From the NCBI RefSeq assembly GCF_002135345.1, contig NZ_NEGI01000001.1:62001-126000 (forward strand): DNA of 64,000 nucleotides, read 5' to 3'. The notes below the pieces were generated by a model. The model had not been told where the DNA came from and ran no database searches. It worked only from the letters and a program-made list of their open reading frames with translations. The stretch is from Acinetobacter sp. ANC 4648. GTDB taxonomy: Bacteria > Pseudomonadota > Gammaproteobacteria > Pseudomonadales > Moraxellaceae. Of the stretch, positions 17,425 through 26,387 are shown one piece after another; the first letter of the stretch is position 1, and every line of letters starts with the position of its first letter. The translations under genes were made by a program, and so were the position numbers.

Positions 17425-18297
17425 ATGACCACATTTTCATTTTTACGGTTTATCCCTCTAAGCGTCTTACAGCTATTGGCTAGATTAATTGCCTTTTTTA
17501 TTAATACTCGCCCCCAATCAGGTATGTTATGGAAAGTGCGAGTCAATCTATCTTTAGCTTATCCAGAACTATCAGAACATGATCGCAAACGACTCGCGCG
17601 CGAAAGTGTCATAAAACAATGTTTGTCTTATGCAGAGTCACTCAAATGCTGGGCGATGCCTCCTGAATGGAGTCTCAAGCAGATACATACTGTGCACCAT
17701 CTCGATGTACTGACCAATGCATTAAAAGACCCTAAAGGTGCTTTAATTATTATTCCTCATTTAGGGACATGGGAAATGATAAATGCTTGGATACATCAAT
17801 ATGGTACCCCCACAATTATGTATAAGCCGATGAAAGATCCCAATATTAATAATTTCGTACTTGAGGCCCGTCAACGCCTCAATGCCTCACTGGTGCCAAC
17901 AGATGCTACTGGAGTAAAAGCATTATTTAAAAACCTAAAGCAAGGTGGCTTTAGTATTATTTTACCCGACCATGTTCCCCACCCCTCAGGTGGCGTCTTT
18001 GTACCATTTTTTAATACTAAAACCCTGACTAGTACTCTTGCCAGTAAAATGGCACAAAAAACACATTGCCGTTTGGTCGGTCTAAGCTGTTTTCGTCGTG
18101 AAGATGGTGCAGGATTTGATATCTATTGTGATAATTTAGATGATCCTGAGCTGTACCATGCAGATATTGTTGTTGCCACAACTGCTTTAAATAAAGCGGT
18201 CGAATACATTATTAACCGCTCTCCTGCAGATTATATGTGGGGCTATAAACGATTTAAATACTTAGAGAATAAAGAAAATATATACAAAAAAACCTGA
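17425..18297 (+). CDS. Lipid A late acyltransferase family (LpxL/HtrB-type)
   Basis: Inner-membrane acyltransferase of 290 residues that would move an acyl chain from acyl-ACP to a lipid A precursor or related glycolipid. It has an N-terminal membrane-associated helix (about 5-27), the family phrase VNLSLAYPELSEHDRKRLARES, the catalytic H-x4-E pair (His112, Glu117 in PHLGTWEM) and the C-terminal PADYMWGYKRFK. The length is typical. It stands next to the outer-core LOS genes and after a remnant of a similar gene. Whether it is the main LpxL of the cell or an accessory enzyme cannot be told, so no symbol is given. Confidence 0.8.
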   Translation: MTTFSFLRFIPLSVLQLLARLIAFFINTRPQSGMLWKVRVNLSLAYPELSEHDRKRLARESVIKQCLSYAESLKCWAMPPEWSLKQIHTVHHLDVLTNALKDPKGALIIIPHLGTWEMINAWIHQYGTPTIMYKPMKDPNINNFVLEARQRLNASLVPTDATGVKALFKNLKQGGFSIILPDHVPHPSGGVFVPFFNTKTLTSTLASKMAQKTHCRLVGLSCFRREDGAGFDIYCDNLDDPELYHADIVVATTALNKAVEYIINRSPADYMWGYKRFKYLENKENIYKKT

Positions 18298-18330
18298 GCA
18301 CTTATTGAAACTTATAAGTGATCAGGTTTA
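18284..18330 (-). terminator. Bidirectional terminator between the acyltransferase and the GT25 gene
   Basis: Long stem AAACCTGA-g-CACTTAT / ATAAGTG-a-TCAGGTTT with one mismatched pair. On the minus strand it is followed by a seven-T run. On the plus strand the tail is TAGATTTTT. It overlaps the acyltransferase stop codon and serves both convergent genes. Confidence 0.8.
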
Positions 18331-18339
18331 GATTTTTAA

Positions 18340-19158
18340 TTATTTAAATTTCATTCTAATGATGATTTGTCCATGAAGTTGTTGATATCGGAAATTTATA
18401 AATTTTAACAATTCTAGAAATGGCCTAGAAATTTCACGTTTAACTTTCTGAACAAAACTTATTTTAGGCTTAATAATTTTTTCAACTTCACCTTTACGTA
18501 CACGACGGTCATCTTCTAAATGACTTGGAAATTTTTCATGACATTTATTCAATATGAAGTCCTGAATACATAATGCTGGGACCATTTGAAAAATACGATC
18601 ATTCCCTTGCAACATATAATCATTAAAAACGATATGATCGATAGGAATTAACTTCTTATATTTTTTAATAAATTTTAATAAATTAGCAGCCCCATTATTC
18701 GATAAAATATATCCACCACATCCCATATGCCTACTCTTCAAAACAGCAAGCTTACGTTGAGCTATGGAAATATCATCTTTATCATTTAATACCGTAATAT
18801 ACCGATAGAATGCTTCTAACTTAATAATATTATAATCTTTGGGAATCCAGCTTGGATCTGAAAGAAATGTCTTTGCTTGGCTTCCCAAATAAATATCATC
18901 TTCAAAAATAGCAATATAATCTAAATTATCATCAACAGCTTTTTTCCATAATGCGACATGACTTAATAAGCAAGAAACTTCACTTTTTTTTAAATCAGTT
19001 GCTGTTAGATCTAGACCTAACTCCCTCACCATGCTTTCCATCGTTTCAGGTACCACGGCATCAAAGAATTGAAATTCAATATCTTGACGCCCAAATTCAG
19101 CAGAAATATGCTCTCTACGTTTAACAGCTGTAGATAAGCTAATCACAAAGTTTTTCAT
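18340..19158 (-). CDS. Glycosyltransferase family 25 (LOS outer core)
   Basis: 272-residue GT25 enzyme of the LPS/LOS beta-galactosyltransferase type. The N-terminal MKNFVISLSTAVKRREHISAEF, the central SEVSCLLSHVALWKKAVDD and the nucleotide-sugar/metal motif FEDDIYL (Glu86-Asp88) are the family landmarks. The basic C-terminus is likely to associate with the inner membrane. It would add a hexose to the outer core; donor and linkage are not readable. It is one of two GT25 genes in the locus, the other at 22754, and they are not close copies. It stands alone on its strand, facing the acyltransferase. Confidence 0.85.
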   Translation of the reverse strand: MKNFVISLSTAVKRREHISAEFGRQDIEFQFFDAVVPETMESMVRELGLDLTATDLKKSEVSCLLSHVALWKKAVDDNLDYIAIFEDDIYLGSQAKTFLSDPSWIPKDYNIIKLEAFYRYITVLNDKDDISIAQRKLAVLKSRHMGCGGYILSNNGAANLLKFIKKYKKLIPIDHIVFNDYMLQGNDRIFQMVPALCIQDFILNKCHEKFPSHLEDDRRVRKGEVEKIIKPKISFVQKVKREISRPFLELLKFINFRYQQLHGQIIIRMKFK

Positions 19159-19789
19159 ATTTAAATAAGCGTATAGCTCCGATGTTGTAATATAACCATT
19201 CAGAAGGATTATCTGTGATTATTTTACAAAATAAGCTCAAAATCCTCCTCCTCTCATTCATACTTATACTGGTTTAGCCATGGCTATATTTTTATTCCAC
19301 TGATTTGCAGTTAAGTTATTTTACTGAACAATTCAAATAAATTAAAAAATTCCAACTCTTTAGAATTTAAAAAATACTGCTGTAATAAAATAACAAATGG
19401 CTAAAATTTAATTATCAAACCAAATTTACCACTCACTCTGCCACTCAGAGTCCCAATGATAAATCCAAAATCAAAACTATCTTCTTAATTTTAAATTCAC
19501 AGCACTTACCACTTAATAAATATTTAAAAAAATAAATTTTATCAATAAGTTAACAGATTAAATACGATCTTTTAATGAAGGTATTTTTAGCCAAAGAATT
19601 TACGGCCTAAACAGCCTGCTTAAAAAATGCTTAACCATTGCTTAAAATATGCTAAAATTTGTACTTTAGCTCTACTTTAAAGTCCAAACCGTATTTCCTA
19701 TATTAAAAATACAAGCAGGATAACTGATTTAAGGTTGCTCGCTAAAATAAAAAGTTTTTATCATTTTTTAAATTAAAGCGTACCAGCAA
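19159..19789. other. Long AT-rich intergenic region with phased repeats
   Basis: 631 bases without a gene between divergent glycosyltransferases. It is strongly AT-rich and presumably holds both promoters and 5' leaders. The only ordered structure seen is the set of four 11-base repeats at 19617-19660, listed separately. Confidence 0.5.
19617..19660. repeat. Four helically phased 11-base direct repeats
   Basis: TGCTTAA begins at 19617, 19628 and 19639, and TGCTAAA at 19650, exactly 11 bases apart. This is close to one DNA helical turn, so the copies face the same side of the helix. They lie 130-170 bases upstream of the GT8-like gene. A regulator-binding array or bent DNA is possible. Confidence 0.6.
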
Positions 19790-20686
19790 ATGACTCAAGA
19801 CGTAATCAAAATTTTTATTGGCTGTGATCCGAATAACTGTGATTTAGAACAAATGATGGTTCTAGATTATAGTATTCGCAAACACACTCAGCATAATGTT
19901 GAAATTATCTGGATGCAGTTGAGCCATAATTCGAATAGCCCTTGGTATACCCATCAAGAAACAGCGACAGGTTGGTCTACTGAGAAATGGGCGACTCCAT
20001 TCTCTGGCTTCCGTTGGGCTATCCCAGAATTGTGTAATTTTGAAGGTCGTGCAATTTATATGGATACAGATGTTCTGGTCCTGTGTGATATTTCAGAATT
20101 ATGGAACCATTCCATTAGCGATGATGCTATGGTCATTGCTAAAGGTGATAAAAGTTCCGCACGTTTATGTACGTGTGTTTGGGACTGTGAAAAAGCGAAA
20201 CAGTACCTTCCATCCCTCAAAAGTTTGCAAGCCGACCCAGATGGTCATAAAAAATTAATGCAACTTTTAAAAGATCAACCTCATTTAGCACACCCGTACA
20301 ACAACTCATACAACTGTATTGATGGTGAAAATTTAACCATTGATCAAATTAAAGTATTGCACTATTCAGATATGGGAACACAATTTACCCATCAATATGC
20401 AATTCCCAGATTAGAAGCATCTAACCAGAAACACTGGTTTGATGGCAAAATCCTGCCACATCCTAGACAGGATCTTTCTGAGCTATTTGACCAATATTAT
20501 AATGAAGCTTTAGCGGCTGGATATACACCAGAGAGCTATAGCGTGAGTCCATTCGGTAATTTCAAAAAAGCATCTCAAATTAACTATCAAGGTAATAAAG
20601 TAACTCGCCCCGAATCAAGCTCTTGGATATCAAAATTCTTTAATCAATTTAAGTCTAAAAAAAATAGATTTTCTTTAGATAATTAA
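19790..20686 (+). CDS. GT8-like glycosyltransferase (LOS outer core)
   Basis: 298-residue soluble glycosyltransferase. It opens DVIKIFIGCDPNNCDLEQMMVLDYSIRKHT, a GT-A nucleotide-binding start. The DxD metal/donor motif is Asp92-Asp94 in IYMDTDVLVLCDISELW. A conserved-looking acceptor region contains NSYNCIDGENLTIDQIKVLHYSDM. The fold is of the GT8/glycogenin type; donor and acceptor are unknown. It is on the plus strand with its own long leader and terminator, separate from the minus-strand transferase genes. The C-terminal tail is basic (KFFNQFKSKKNRF), suggesting membrane contact. Confidence 0.8.
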   Translation: MTQDVIKIFIGCDPNNCDLEQMMVLDYSIRKHTQHNVEIIWMQLSHNSNSPWYTHQETATGWSTEKWATPFSGFRWAIPELCNFEGRAIYMDTDVLVLCDISELWNHSISDDAMVIAKGDKSSARLCTCVWDCEKAKQYLPSLKSLQADPDGHKKLMQLLKDQPHLAHPYNNSYNCIDGENLTIDQIKVLHYSDMGTQFTHQYAIPRLEASNQKHWFDGKILPHPRQDLSELFDQYYNEALAAGYTPESYSVSPFGNFKKASQINYQGNKVTRPESSSWISKFFNQFKSKKNRFSLDN

Positions 20687-20728
20687 TTTTTTAGAATCAA
20701 TATTATAAAGAATTTTGAATAATTTAAA

Positions 20729-20764
20729 AAAACTGAAGTAACGAAATTTACTTCAGTTTTATAT
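20729..20764 (+). terminator. Terminator of the GT8-like gene
   Basis: Perfect 13-base stem AAAACTGAAGTAA / TTACTTCAGTTTT with a 6-base loop, 42 bases after the stop codon. Confidence 0.85.
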
Positions 20765-20789
20765 TACTTTTTTTAATGAGAAAATTTTC

Positions 20790-21665
20790 GTGAATAATTT
20801 TTTTACTCATTCTATTTGTAGAAATTTTTTTAAATTTTTCTATAAAATCACGCATTCTGCTGCACTTAGACACAATCGAATGTATTGGCCTTTATTTCGT
20901 GTCGAAAGAGATAATGAAGGTACCTTAAACAAAGTTTACTTTCAAAACATCCTGATTGCTGATAATACTATTTTAGAAAAAACCAATAATAATACAGCAG
21001 TATTAGTCGCAACAGGCCCCTCTATAAAAACCATTAGTCCTGAAGTTTTTAAACAAACATCTTGTGACTATATTGGTGTAAATGGTGCTATTTCATTAGA
21101 TATTCAATTTCAATATTATGTGATTATTGACCACAACTTCACAACCAAAAGATTTGACTTGGTTTTAAAAGTACTTCAAAGTGATTTGATTCTTTTTATA
21201 ACGCCGAAGTGTTTAGATTTAATTCTAAGAAGAGTTAAATTCAAAGATATCACATGTAAAATCAAAGTAATTGAAACTATTACAGAAAATATAATTACAA
21301 GTTTGTTAGCAGAAAAACAAGTGGAAAATAAAAATACGAAGCACTATTTTTATCATAATGAATATGGTTTTTCCACGCGCATATTTCACTCTATTTTTGA
21401 TTACTTTACCGTTGCCTACGTTGCGCTACAAGTAACTCATGCCCTTCAATATGAAAAAATTTATATTGCCGGTCTAGACATGAATGATTTTAATACACCT
21501 AGATTTTATGAAAGTAAAGATAATAAACAACCCACCATGCTAGACCAATACTCAAAAGTTATTTTTCCAGCATTTGATGCAGCAGCACAGTTTTTTAAAG
21601 AAGAAAATATAAAAGTATTTAATCTTTCAAAAACTAGTGCAATCGAATCTTTTGAAAAAAAATAG
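20790..21665 (+). CDS. Putative LOS glycosyltransferase-like protein (DUF115/GT42-like fold)
   Basis: 291-residue protein of uncertain family. The phrases VLVATGPSIKTISPEVF, CDYIGVNGAISLDI and QYYVIIDHN in the N-terminal half, and YVALQVTHALQYEKIYIAGLDMN near residue 225, resemble the layout of DUF115 proteins and GT42 sialyltransferase-like enzymes (GxGPSL, a 'name seen' loop, then IYLSGIDF). The start is GTG with only a weak upstream GAG. The next ATG is residue 31 and would remove a basic, aromatic N-terminal stretch that could be a membrane tether. Context points to LOS or surface-glycan synthesis. The family call is by eye and needs a profile search. Confidence 0.5.
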   Translation: MNNFFTHSICRNFFKFFYKITHSAALRHNRMYWPLFRVERDNEGTLNKVYFQNILIADNTILEKTNNNTAVLVATGPSIKTISPEVFKQTSCDYIGVNGAISLDIQFQYYVIIDHNFTTKRFDLVLKVLQSDLILFITPKCLDLILRRVKFKDITCKIKVIETITENIITSLLAEKQVENKNTKHYFYHNEYGFSTRIFHSIFDYFTVAYVALQVTHALQYEKIYIAGLDMNDFNTPRFYESKDNKQPTMLDQYSKVIFPAFDAAAQFFKEENIKVFNLSKTSAIESFEKK

Positions 21666-21670
21666 CATAT

Positions 21671-21715
21671 TCCCCCTATCCAAAATTTATATTATTGCAC
21701 TAGGGGGAGCATATT
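21671..21715. terminator. Hairpin between convergent LOS genes
   Basis: Inverted repeat TCCCCCTA (21671-21678) / TAGGGGGA (21701-21708) with a 22-base loop. ATATTTT follows on the plus strand. It probably ends the plus-strand gene and lies beyond the minus-strand GT32 gene. Confidence 0.5.
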
Positions 21716-21754
21716 TTAACTTATTAAAGAGACGTCTAGGATTAATTTAAAATT

Positions 21755-22666
21755 CTAAATATCTAACAATGAACCTTTAAAATATATACCTTTTTCATAA
21801 TACATTTTAAGATGATTACGTTCCTTTCCTGCGAGTTTAATTAACTTAGGATAAACTTCAGGCGGATAATTTATAGCCATATTAATCAGCGTCTTTTCTT
21901 TAACCCATCTATTCTTAACCTGATAAAAAAATGCATTTTCATCACAGTTAATCAGAGTAATACTTGGAAGCTCTACTCGCATTACTTTTTGGCATGCAAC
22001 ATAAGCAACTAAATATTCTAAATTACCAATTTTTTGAAAAATATCGGCATGATTTTTATCTGTCTGCCGAATAGTATTAATATAGTTTTTTGGACCTTGC
22101 TCTATTGCTCGAGACAATTCTTCAAACCATGCTTTAAAGAATGGATTATTCGCTACACTTGCCAGCAGCCAATTTTCTAATACAGGATACTGTGGATTAG
22201 TGGTATTTTTTTTACGGTAAAAAGCAAAACTATCTGTCTTTTTTTCATTCAGTAGAGTTTGAATCCAATCTAAATTTTCATAAACGATAATACTTGCATC
22301 CAACCATATTCCGCCATGAAGATAAATTAAATTAAACCTCAGCAAATCAGCCTTCTGCTGTGGGGTAGCTGAATTTAGTGCTGCAAAATTGATATCACTA
22401 TACTGATTTACATTCTGTGGATTGAGGACATTAACCTCATAATCTGCATTTATACGTTTAATATTTTCAATACACTTTTCTACAAATACAGGTAAGTCAC
22501 CTTCCCAATAGATCCAAATTTTTTTAGGAATCTCAATTGGCTTTTCTAAAGGATTAATCACCAAAATATCCGCATAGTTATCTATGGCTGGATTTTTGTT
22601 TCTCATTTTATATGAGTACATGATATTAAATTTTGTCAGGTAAAATATTTTCTTAAGAATTTTCAT
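21755..22666 (-). CDS. GT32-type glycosyltransferase (Gly_transf_sug, LOS outer core)
   Basis: 303-residue glycosyltransferase with the DXD-sugar-transferase arrangement. IPKKIWIYWEGDLPVFVEKCIENIKRIN at 46-73 leads to the hallmark block QQKADLLRFNLIYLHGGIWLDASIIV at 103-128. The catalytic metal motif is LDAS (Asp123) rather than the commoner D-x-D, as in many bacterial capsule/LOS members. It lies 87 bases after the GT25 gene and in the same direction, so the three genes 24501 to 21755 are probably one unit. Donor sugar unknown. Confidence 0.8.
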   Translation of the reverse strand: MKILKKIFYLTKFNIMYSYKMRNKNPAIDNYADILVINPLEKPIEIPKKIWIYWEGDLPVFVEKCIENIKRINADYEVNVLNPQNVNQYSDINFAALNSATPQQKADLLRFNLIYLHGGIWLDASIIVYENLDWIQTLLNEKKTDSFAFYRKKNTTNPQYPVLENWLLASVANNPFFKAWFEELSRAIEQGPKNYINTIRQTDKNHADIFQKIGNLEYLVAYVACQKVMRVELPSITLINCDENAFFYQVKNRWVKEKTLINMAINYPPEVYPKLIKLAGKERNHLKMYYEKGIYFKGSLLDI

Positions 22667-22753
22667 CAGTCAGACCTGAAATTGAACTTTATCTAGCCAA
22701 ATCACTTCAGCAGATCAATATAGAATAAACATTAACTAGGTGTAACAATGCCA

Positions 22754-23515
22754 TCAAAGAATCATATTCCTAACAGCATAAAAACGATCACGCCACATAC
22801 GCTTTTGCTTTTTTAAACCATATGAAAGTTGACGGCCAGATTGGTCATTGCGTCGGATACTATCGGTTGCAGCAGCACCATCAATATCGCTATCCAAACC
22901 ATTAGGCTTAACCACAGCAGGCCATACAGATAAGCCTTTACCATTCTGAGAAAGCCACGATTGAGCTAAATTATCCACTGGCATGTACATTTCCTTAGCA
23001 TGTTCTAAGAATGCTTCAGCACCCTTTCTTGACCAAATCATCCCAATAAAACGTATCGGATAATAATAAGCACGTACCAAGTCTCGCCCTTCAAAATGAA
23101 ATAGTTTTTTAGACATTTTATTTTTTTTAGCGCCTAAATTCATCGCATACCAATCAACATCAGGATTTTGATATAACCATTCAAGCATTGCATCTACTGT
23201 CACTTTAAAGCCATCTAAAAGACGAATATCATCTTCAACCACGATCAGATAATCTGAATCTGTGCTTAAAAATTTCTTTAAACACCCTATATGACTTAAA
23301 TAACATCCAAGTTCAGAGCTAATTAAACTCCGGCCCATTATCTCTATGGCTTTTTGATCGTTATAATTTTCAAAACTCGATAAAGGTTTTCCACGACCAT
23401 CTACAGCAGCAAAACGCGTAAAAGGCACTTGTTCAGAGTTCAATTGTTCAGTCGCACTTTTTAAGCGTTCATCGCTGCCATCTAAATTAATCAGGTAGGT
23501 TTCTACTTTCATCAT
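22754..23515 (-). CDS. Glycosyltransferase family 25 (second copy)
   Basis: 253-residue GT25 enzyme. The landmarks are VETYLINLDGSDERLKSATEQLN at the N-terminus, LISSELGCYLSHIGCLKKFL, and the EDD motif in YLIVVEDDIRLLDGF. The C-terminal part contains PNGLDSDIDGAAATDSIRRNDQS, a segment I associate with LOS galactosyltransferase relatives. It overlaps the upstream Stealth gene by four bases (ATGA), a strong sign of translational coupling. It differs clearly from the GT25 at 18340, so the two should act at different positions of the oligosaccharide. Confidence 0.85.
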   Translation of the reverse strand: MMKVETYLINLDGSDERLKSATEQLNSEQVPFTRFAAVDGRGKPLSSFENYNDQKAIEIMGRSLISSELGCYLSHIGCLKKFLSTDSDYLIVVEDDIRLLDGFKVTVDAMLEWLYQNPDVDWYAMNLGAKKNKMSKKLFHFEGRDLVRAYYYPIRFIGMIWSRKGAEAFLEHAKEMYMPVDNLAQSWLSQNGKGLSVWPAVVKPNGLDSDIDGAAATDSIRRNDQSGRQLSYGLKKQKRMWRDRFYAVRNMIL

Positions 23516-24501
23516 GCGACTTTACTCTTCAATTCTTTCGGCAAAAATTCGCCAAACTTATCTATCATTGCATTGCGAATCAAGGCTTGTTTTGATTCAG
23601 TCATCAAATCCAAACTTTGGATACAACCATATTTAATTGCATCATTCTTTAATGCAGTTAAAAATTCAGTAATATCATCACTCGGCTTTACATATGCAAC
23701 CTGTTCATCGGGTTTGAGTATGGCTTTATTTTGTTGAATACTCAGATGATTTGCCAAACCCACCGGTAAAAACTGCTCAAAATACCTAAACTTAAAACGA
23801 ATTTGCTGCAATAAAACATCTGGATATTGCTTGAAATAATCTTGCAATACTTCTGTCTTCATAAAGTGAGGACGATGATGTAATGCATAGTAACGCTTCA
23901 ATCCAATCATATCTGCACTCAACATCTGTGCAGTGGTAAATTTAGGTTGTTGTTGCTTACCCATCTTTTCATACAAAAATTTTCGAAAAAGATATTTTAT
24001 TTTAATCAGAAAATTACTTTTCCACTGACCATAAATGATAACTTTATCATCAATGAAACAATCCGAAATTTGTGAAGTTGAGTTAATAAAAACATCATCA
24101 TTTAAATAAATAAAACGATCAGCCAAGCCAGGAATATTCCACAACATCGTCTCTATGCTGAGCGAGTTAAATGTCGGCAAATTATTTTCATAACCTAAGA
24201 ATAACGTACGATGATCAATCACTTTAATTTTATCTTTTGCACAAATATGCTGTGCAGTAAACTGTTCTAACCATTCTGGCTGCTGATTATCGGTCACAAT
24301 ATAAATTGTTCCACAATAAGGCATATATTTTAAAACAGATGCAATACAGAAATAAATTTCATCATTATTTGCAAAGCGGGTTGCACTTCCAGCATCACGA
24401 GCAACCGTGTTGGCCATATATTTCTGACGCTTTTTACTCAGTTCAGGGTCATTACCATCTACCCAAGTAATGACAATATCAACAGATGGAGTCTTTTGCA
24501 T
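23512..24501 (-). CDS. Stealth-family sugar-phosphate transferase
   Basis: 329-residue Stealth protein. Family members transfer hexose-1-phosphate units and make phosphodiester-linked surface glycans. Conserved region 1 is VDIVITWVDGNDPE (about 7-20). Region 2 has NDEIYFCIASVLKYMPYCGTIYIVTDNQQPEWL. The later RFIYLNDDVFI (about 137) and a His-containing HHRPHFMKTEVL follow the family plan. It is the first gene of a likely three-gene operon with GT25 and GT32, and its last four bases overlap the GT25 start. It suggests that the outer core or a modification of it contains a sugar-phosphate link (inference). Confidence 0.85.
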   Translation of the reverse strand: MQKTPSVDIVITWVDGNDPELSKKRQKYMANTVARDAGSATRFANNDEIYFCIASVLKYMPYCGTIYIVTDNQQPEWLEQFTAQHICAKDKIKVIDHRTLFLGYENNLPTFNSLSIETMLWNIPGLADRFIYLNDDVFINSTSQISDCFIDDKVIIYGQWKSNFLIKIKYLFRKFLYEKMGKQQQPKFTTAQMLSADMIGLKRYYALHHRPHFMKTEVLQDYFKQYPDVLLQQIRFKFRYFEQFLPVGLANHLSIQQNKAILKPDEQVAYVKPSDDITEFLTALKNDAIKYGCIQSLDLMTESKQALIRNAMIDKFGEFLPKELKSKVA

Positions 24502-24641
24502 AACGCTGCTCTAACATTTGAAATTAATTTAACTGAAATTAATATGCCATCTTAACAGATCATGGTTATATTTTTCTTCTTTCATATATCGTAAAATCAA
24601 TTAAAATATCTGTGCAACTTTGTCGGAAACATAGGTTAATA

Positions 24642-25592
24642 ATGCAAAAATTTTTAATCGTACTTTTACGGTTTTTTTTCAACTACCGTCCTCAAGTATT
24701 TTTTCCAAGCACCACAATTGAGCCAATATTAAAAACAGCTGATATCAAACGTATTTCTTTTTTTATTGTTGCACATGCTGACGATATTGAACTGTTTATG
24801 GGTAAAGAAGCGCAATACCAAATACAACATAATAGTGTAGATCGGATCATCTTTATTGTATTAAGTGCAGGAGATGCCAACCGCAAAAATAGAAAAAAAC
24901 CATTACGAAAAATTACATGGTGGCAAGCACGCGAACGTTCACATACTGCGGCTATTTCATCTTGGAATCAACATCGAGATGCTGTATTTGAGCAAGAAAT
25001 TCAAGTCAATCAGAAATATATTACTAAAATTAGTATGGGTGATAAAATCTGCTTATACAATTTCCGCCTGACAGATGCCGATAAAACAACATCTCTAGCT
25101 CAGATTGTTCAACAACAAAGCTCAACCATTACTGATTTAACCCATCATCAAGCTTATACCTTAGAAACACTACAACAAACCCTATTAGAGCTTCTAAAAA
25201 CTGAAAGTGGTCAGGCTGAATACGCCGACTTTTTTATTATGGATTGTGATGATAAGCGTAACCCAGAAGATCATAAAGACCACCAAGCCACATCATTAAT
25301 TTTAATTAATATTTTAAAAGAATTACAGATTCCACATAAAAGTATGACTGGGTATTTAACCTACTCTACTCACAACAAGCCCATTAACCTTGAAGGGCAA
25401 GATCGGGACAATAGTTTTGCCACATGGAAACTAATGGGCGATGTACTTGAGTATTATGGTTATAAACGGAATGATGACCCACATCACATGCAATGGGTGG
25501 GCAAGGAATATCCGAGTTTTAGTATCATTCCCGATCAGGATACTATTGAAATTGATCGTCTAAAAAAATTATGGCAGCCAAACGCTCAGTGA
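24642..25592 (+). CDS. PIG-L-type deacetylase
   Basis: 316-residue predicted zinc-dependent N-deacetylase. The catalytic motif is FIVAHADDIELFMGKE (His45, Asp47, Asp48), corresponding to the PHPDDE motif of the PIG-L/LmbE family. The second zinc site is DHKDH in NPEDHKDHQATS. Such enzymes remove the acetyl group from N-acetylhexosamine residues. An OC-locus deacetylase is known in A. baumannii, though of a different family as far as I recall, so this may be an analogous step. The start is placed at the ATG with AGG seven bases upstream; an in-frame GTG at 24612 would add ten residues. It is divergent from the Stealth gene. Confidence 0.8.
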   Translation: MQKFLIVLLRFFFNYRPQVFFPSTTIEPILKTADIKRISFFIVAHADDIELFMGKEAQYQIQHNSVDRIIFIVLSAGDANRKNRKKPLRKITWWQARERSHTAAISSWNQHRDAVFEQEIQVNQKYITKISMGDKICLYNFRLTDADKTTSLAQIVQQQSSTITDLTHHQAYTLETLQQTLLELLKTESGQAEYADFFIMDCDDKRNPEDHKDHQATSLILINILKELQIPHKSMTGYLTYSTHNKPINLEGQDRDNSFATWKLMGDVLEYYGYKRNDDPHHMQWVGKEYPSFSIIPDQDTIEIDRLKKLWQPNAQ

Positions 25593-25622
25593 GAGTCGAG
25601 TATTATTTTAGGATAACATCCC

Positions 25623-26381
25623 CTACTGCCATGCATCTTTAATCCAATCTGAAGGTAGAACATAACGATACCATTTTCCGCCACCACCACTAATGGCTTC
25701 AGGTGGATTAATCTCACCATGGAAAATGATGATTTTCGCATCTTTAGGTTTTACTGGTGGCTTAAAGTAAGCCAATGGAATTTTCTGTAAGCAATGATAT
25801 TTATAACTTTTACACCAGTCTTTTGGCCAATAACTCAGTTTTTTTTGCTGATCGACATACCAAGACAGATATTCTTGCTCATTTCTAAATTTATGACTAA
25901 TTTCATCAAAATTTTCACGGAAATACGGCAAAATTTCAGGAAAAGAACCCAGTTTAAAACGATAAACAGAACTATTTCCTGTCACACGCCACGGGCGTTT
26001 CCAATCGTGAATTACAAGAAATTCACCTGGATATGTAAAAAAATCATCAATATTATCAATAATAACAACATCTAAATCAAGGAACAGTGCATTACCTTTT
26101 AGGCCATAAAGATCAGGCTCAAAAGTTGAGAGTTTATTCCAACCACGCTCAGGTGCACCTTTGGGCAAATCTAGCGACGGTATAGGAAAGCACTGCACAT
26201 TCGGATCAATACCTTCTGTACGGTCAGTTAGACAAACCATTTTAAAAGGTAAAGTTAGATGACGACTAACCATATTATAAAGACGATTAACGTATTCAGC
26301 ACCGTATTTAGTGCCCCACTTCATACAGATAATAATATTATCTTCTGAAGCTTCTGATGAATCTTGCTGACTATTTAACAT
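25623..26381 (-). CDS. Glycosyltransferase with DxD motif (LOS outer core)
   Basis: 252-residue glycosyltransferase. DNIIICMKWGTKYGAEYVNRLYNMV is the typical opening of a family of LPS-associated GT-A-like proteins. The motif GNALFLDLDVVIIDNIDDFF has Asp102 and Asp104 as the metal-binding pair. A Gly/Trp-rich end (ISGGGGKWYRYVLPSDW) and IIFHGEINPPEA are also seen. It lies six bases after the 2OG oxygenase gene and is surely co-transcribed with it. The sugar donor is unknown. Confidence 0.75.
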   Translation of the reverse strand: MLNSQQDSSEASEDNIIICMKWGTKYGAEYVNRLYNMVSRHLTLPFKMVCLTDRTEGIDPNVQCFPIPSLDLPKGAPERGWNKLSTFEPDLYGLKGNALFLDLDVVIIDNIDDFFTYPGEFLVIHDWKRPWRVTGNSSVYRFKLGSFPEILPYFRENFDEISHKFRNEQEYLSWYVDQQKKLSYWPKDWCKSYKYHCLQKIPLAYFKPPVKPKDAKIIIFHGEINPPEAISGGGGKWYRYVLPSDWIKDAWQ

Positions 26382-26387
26382 TTCATA

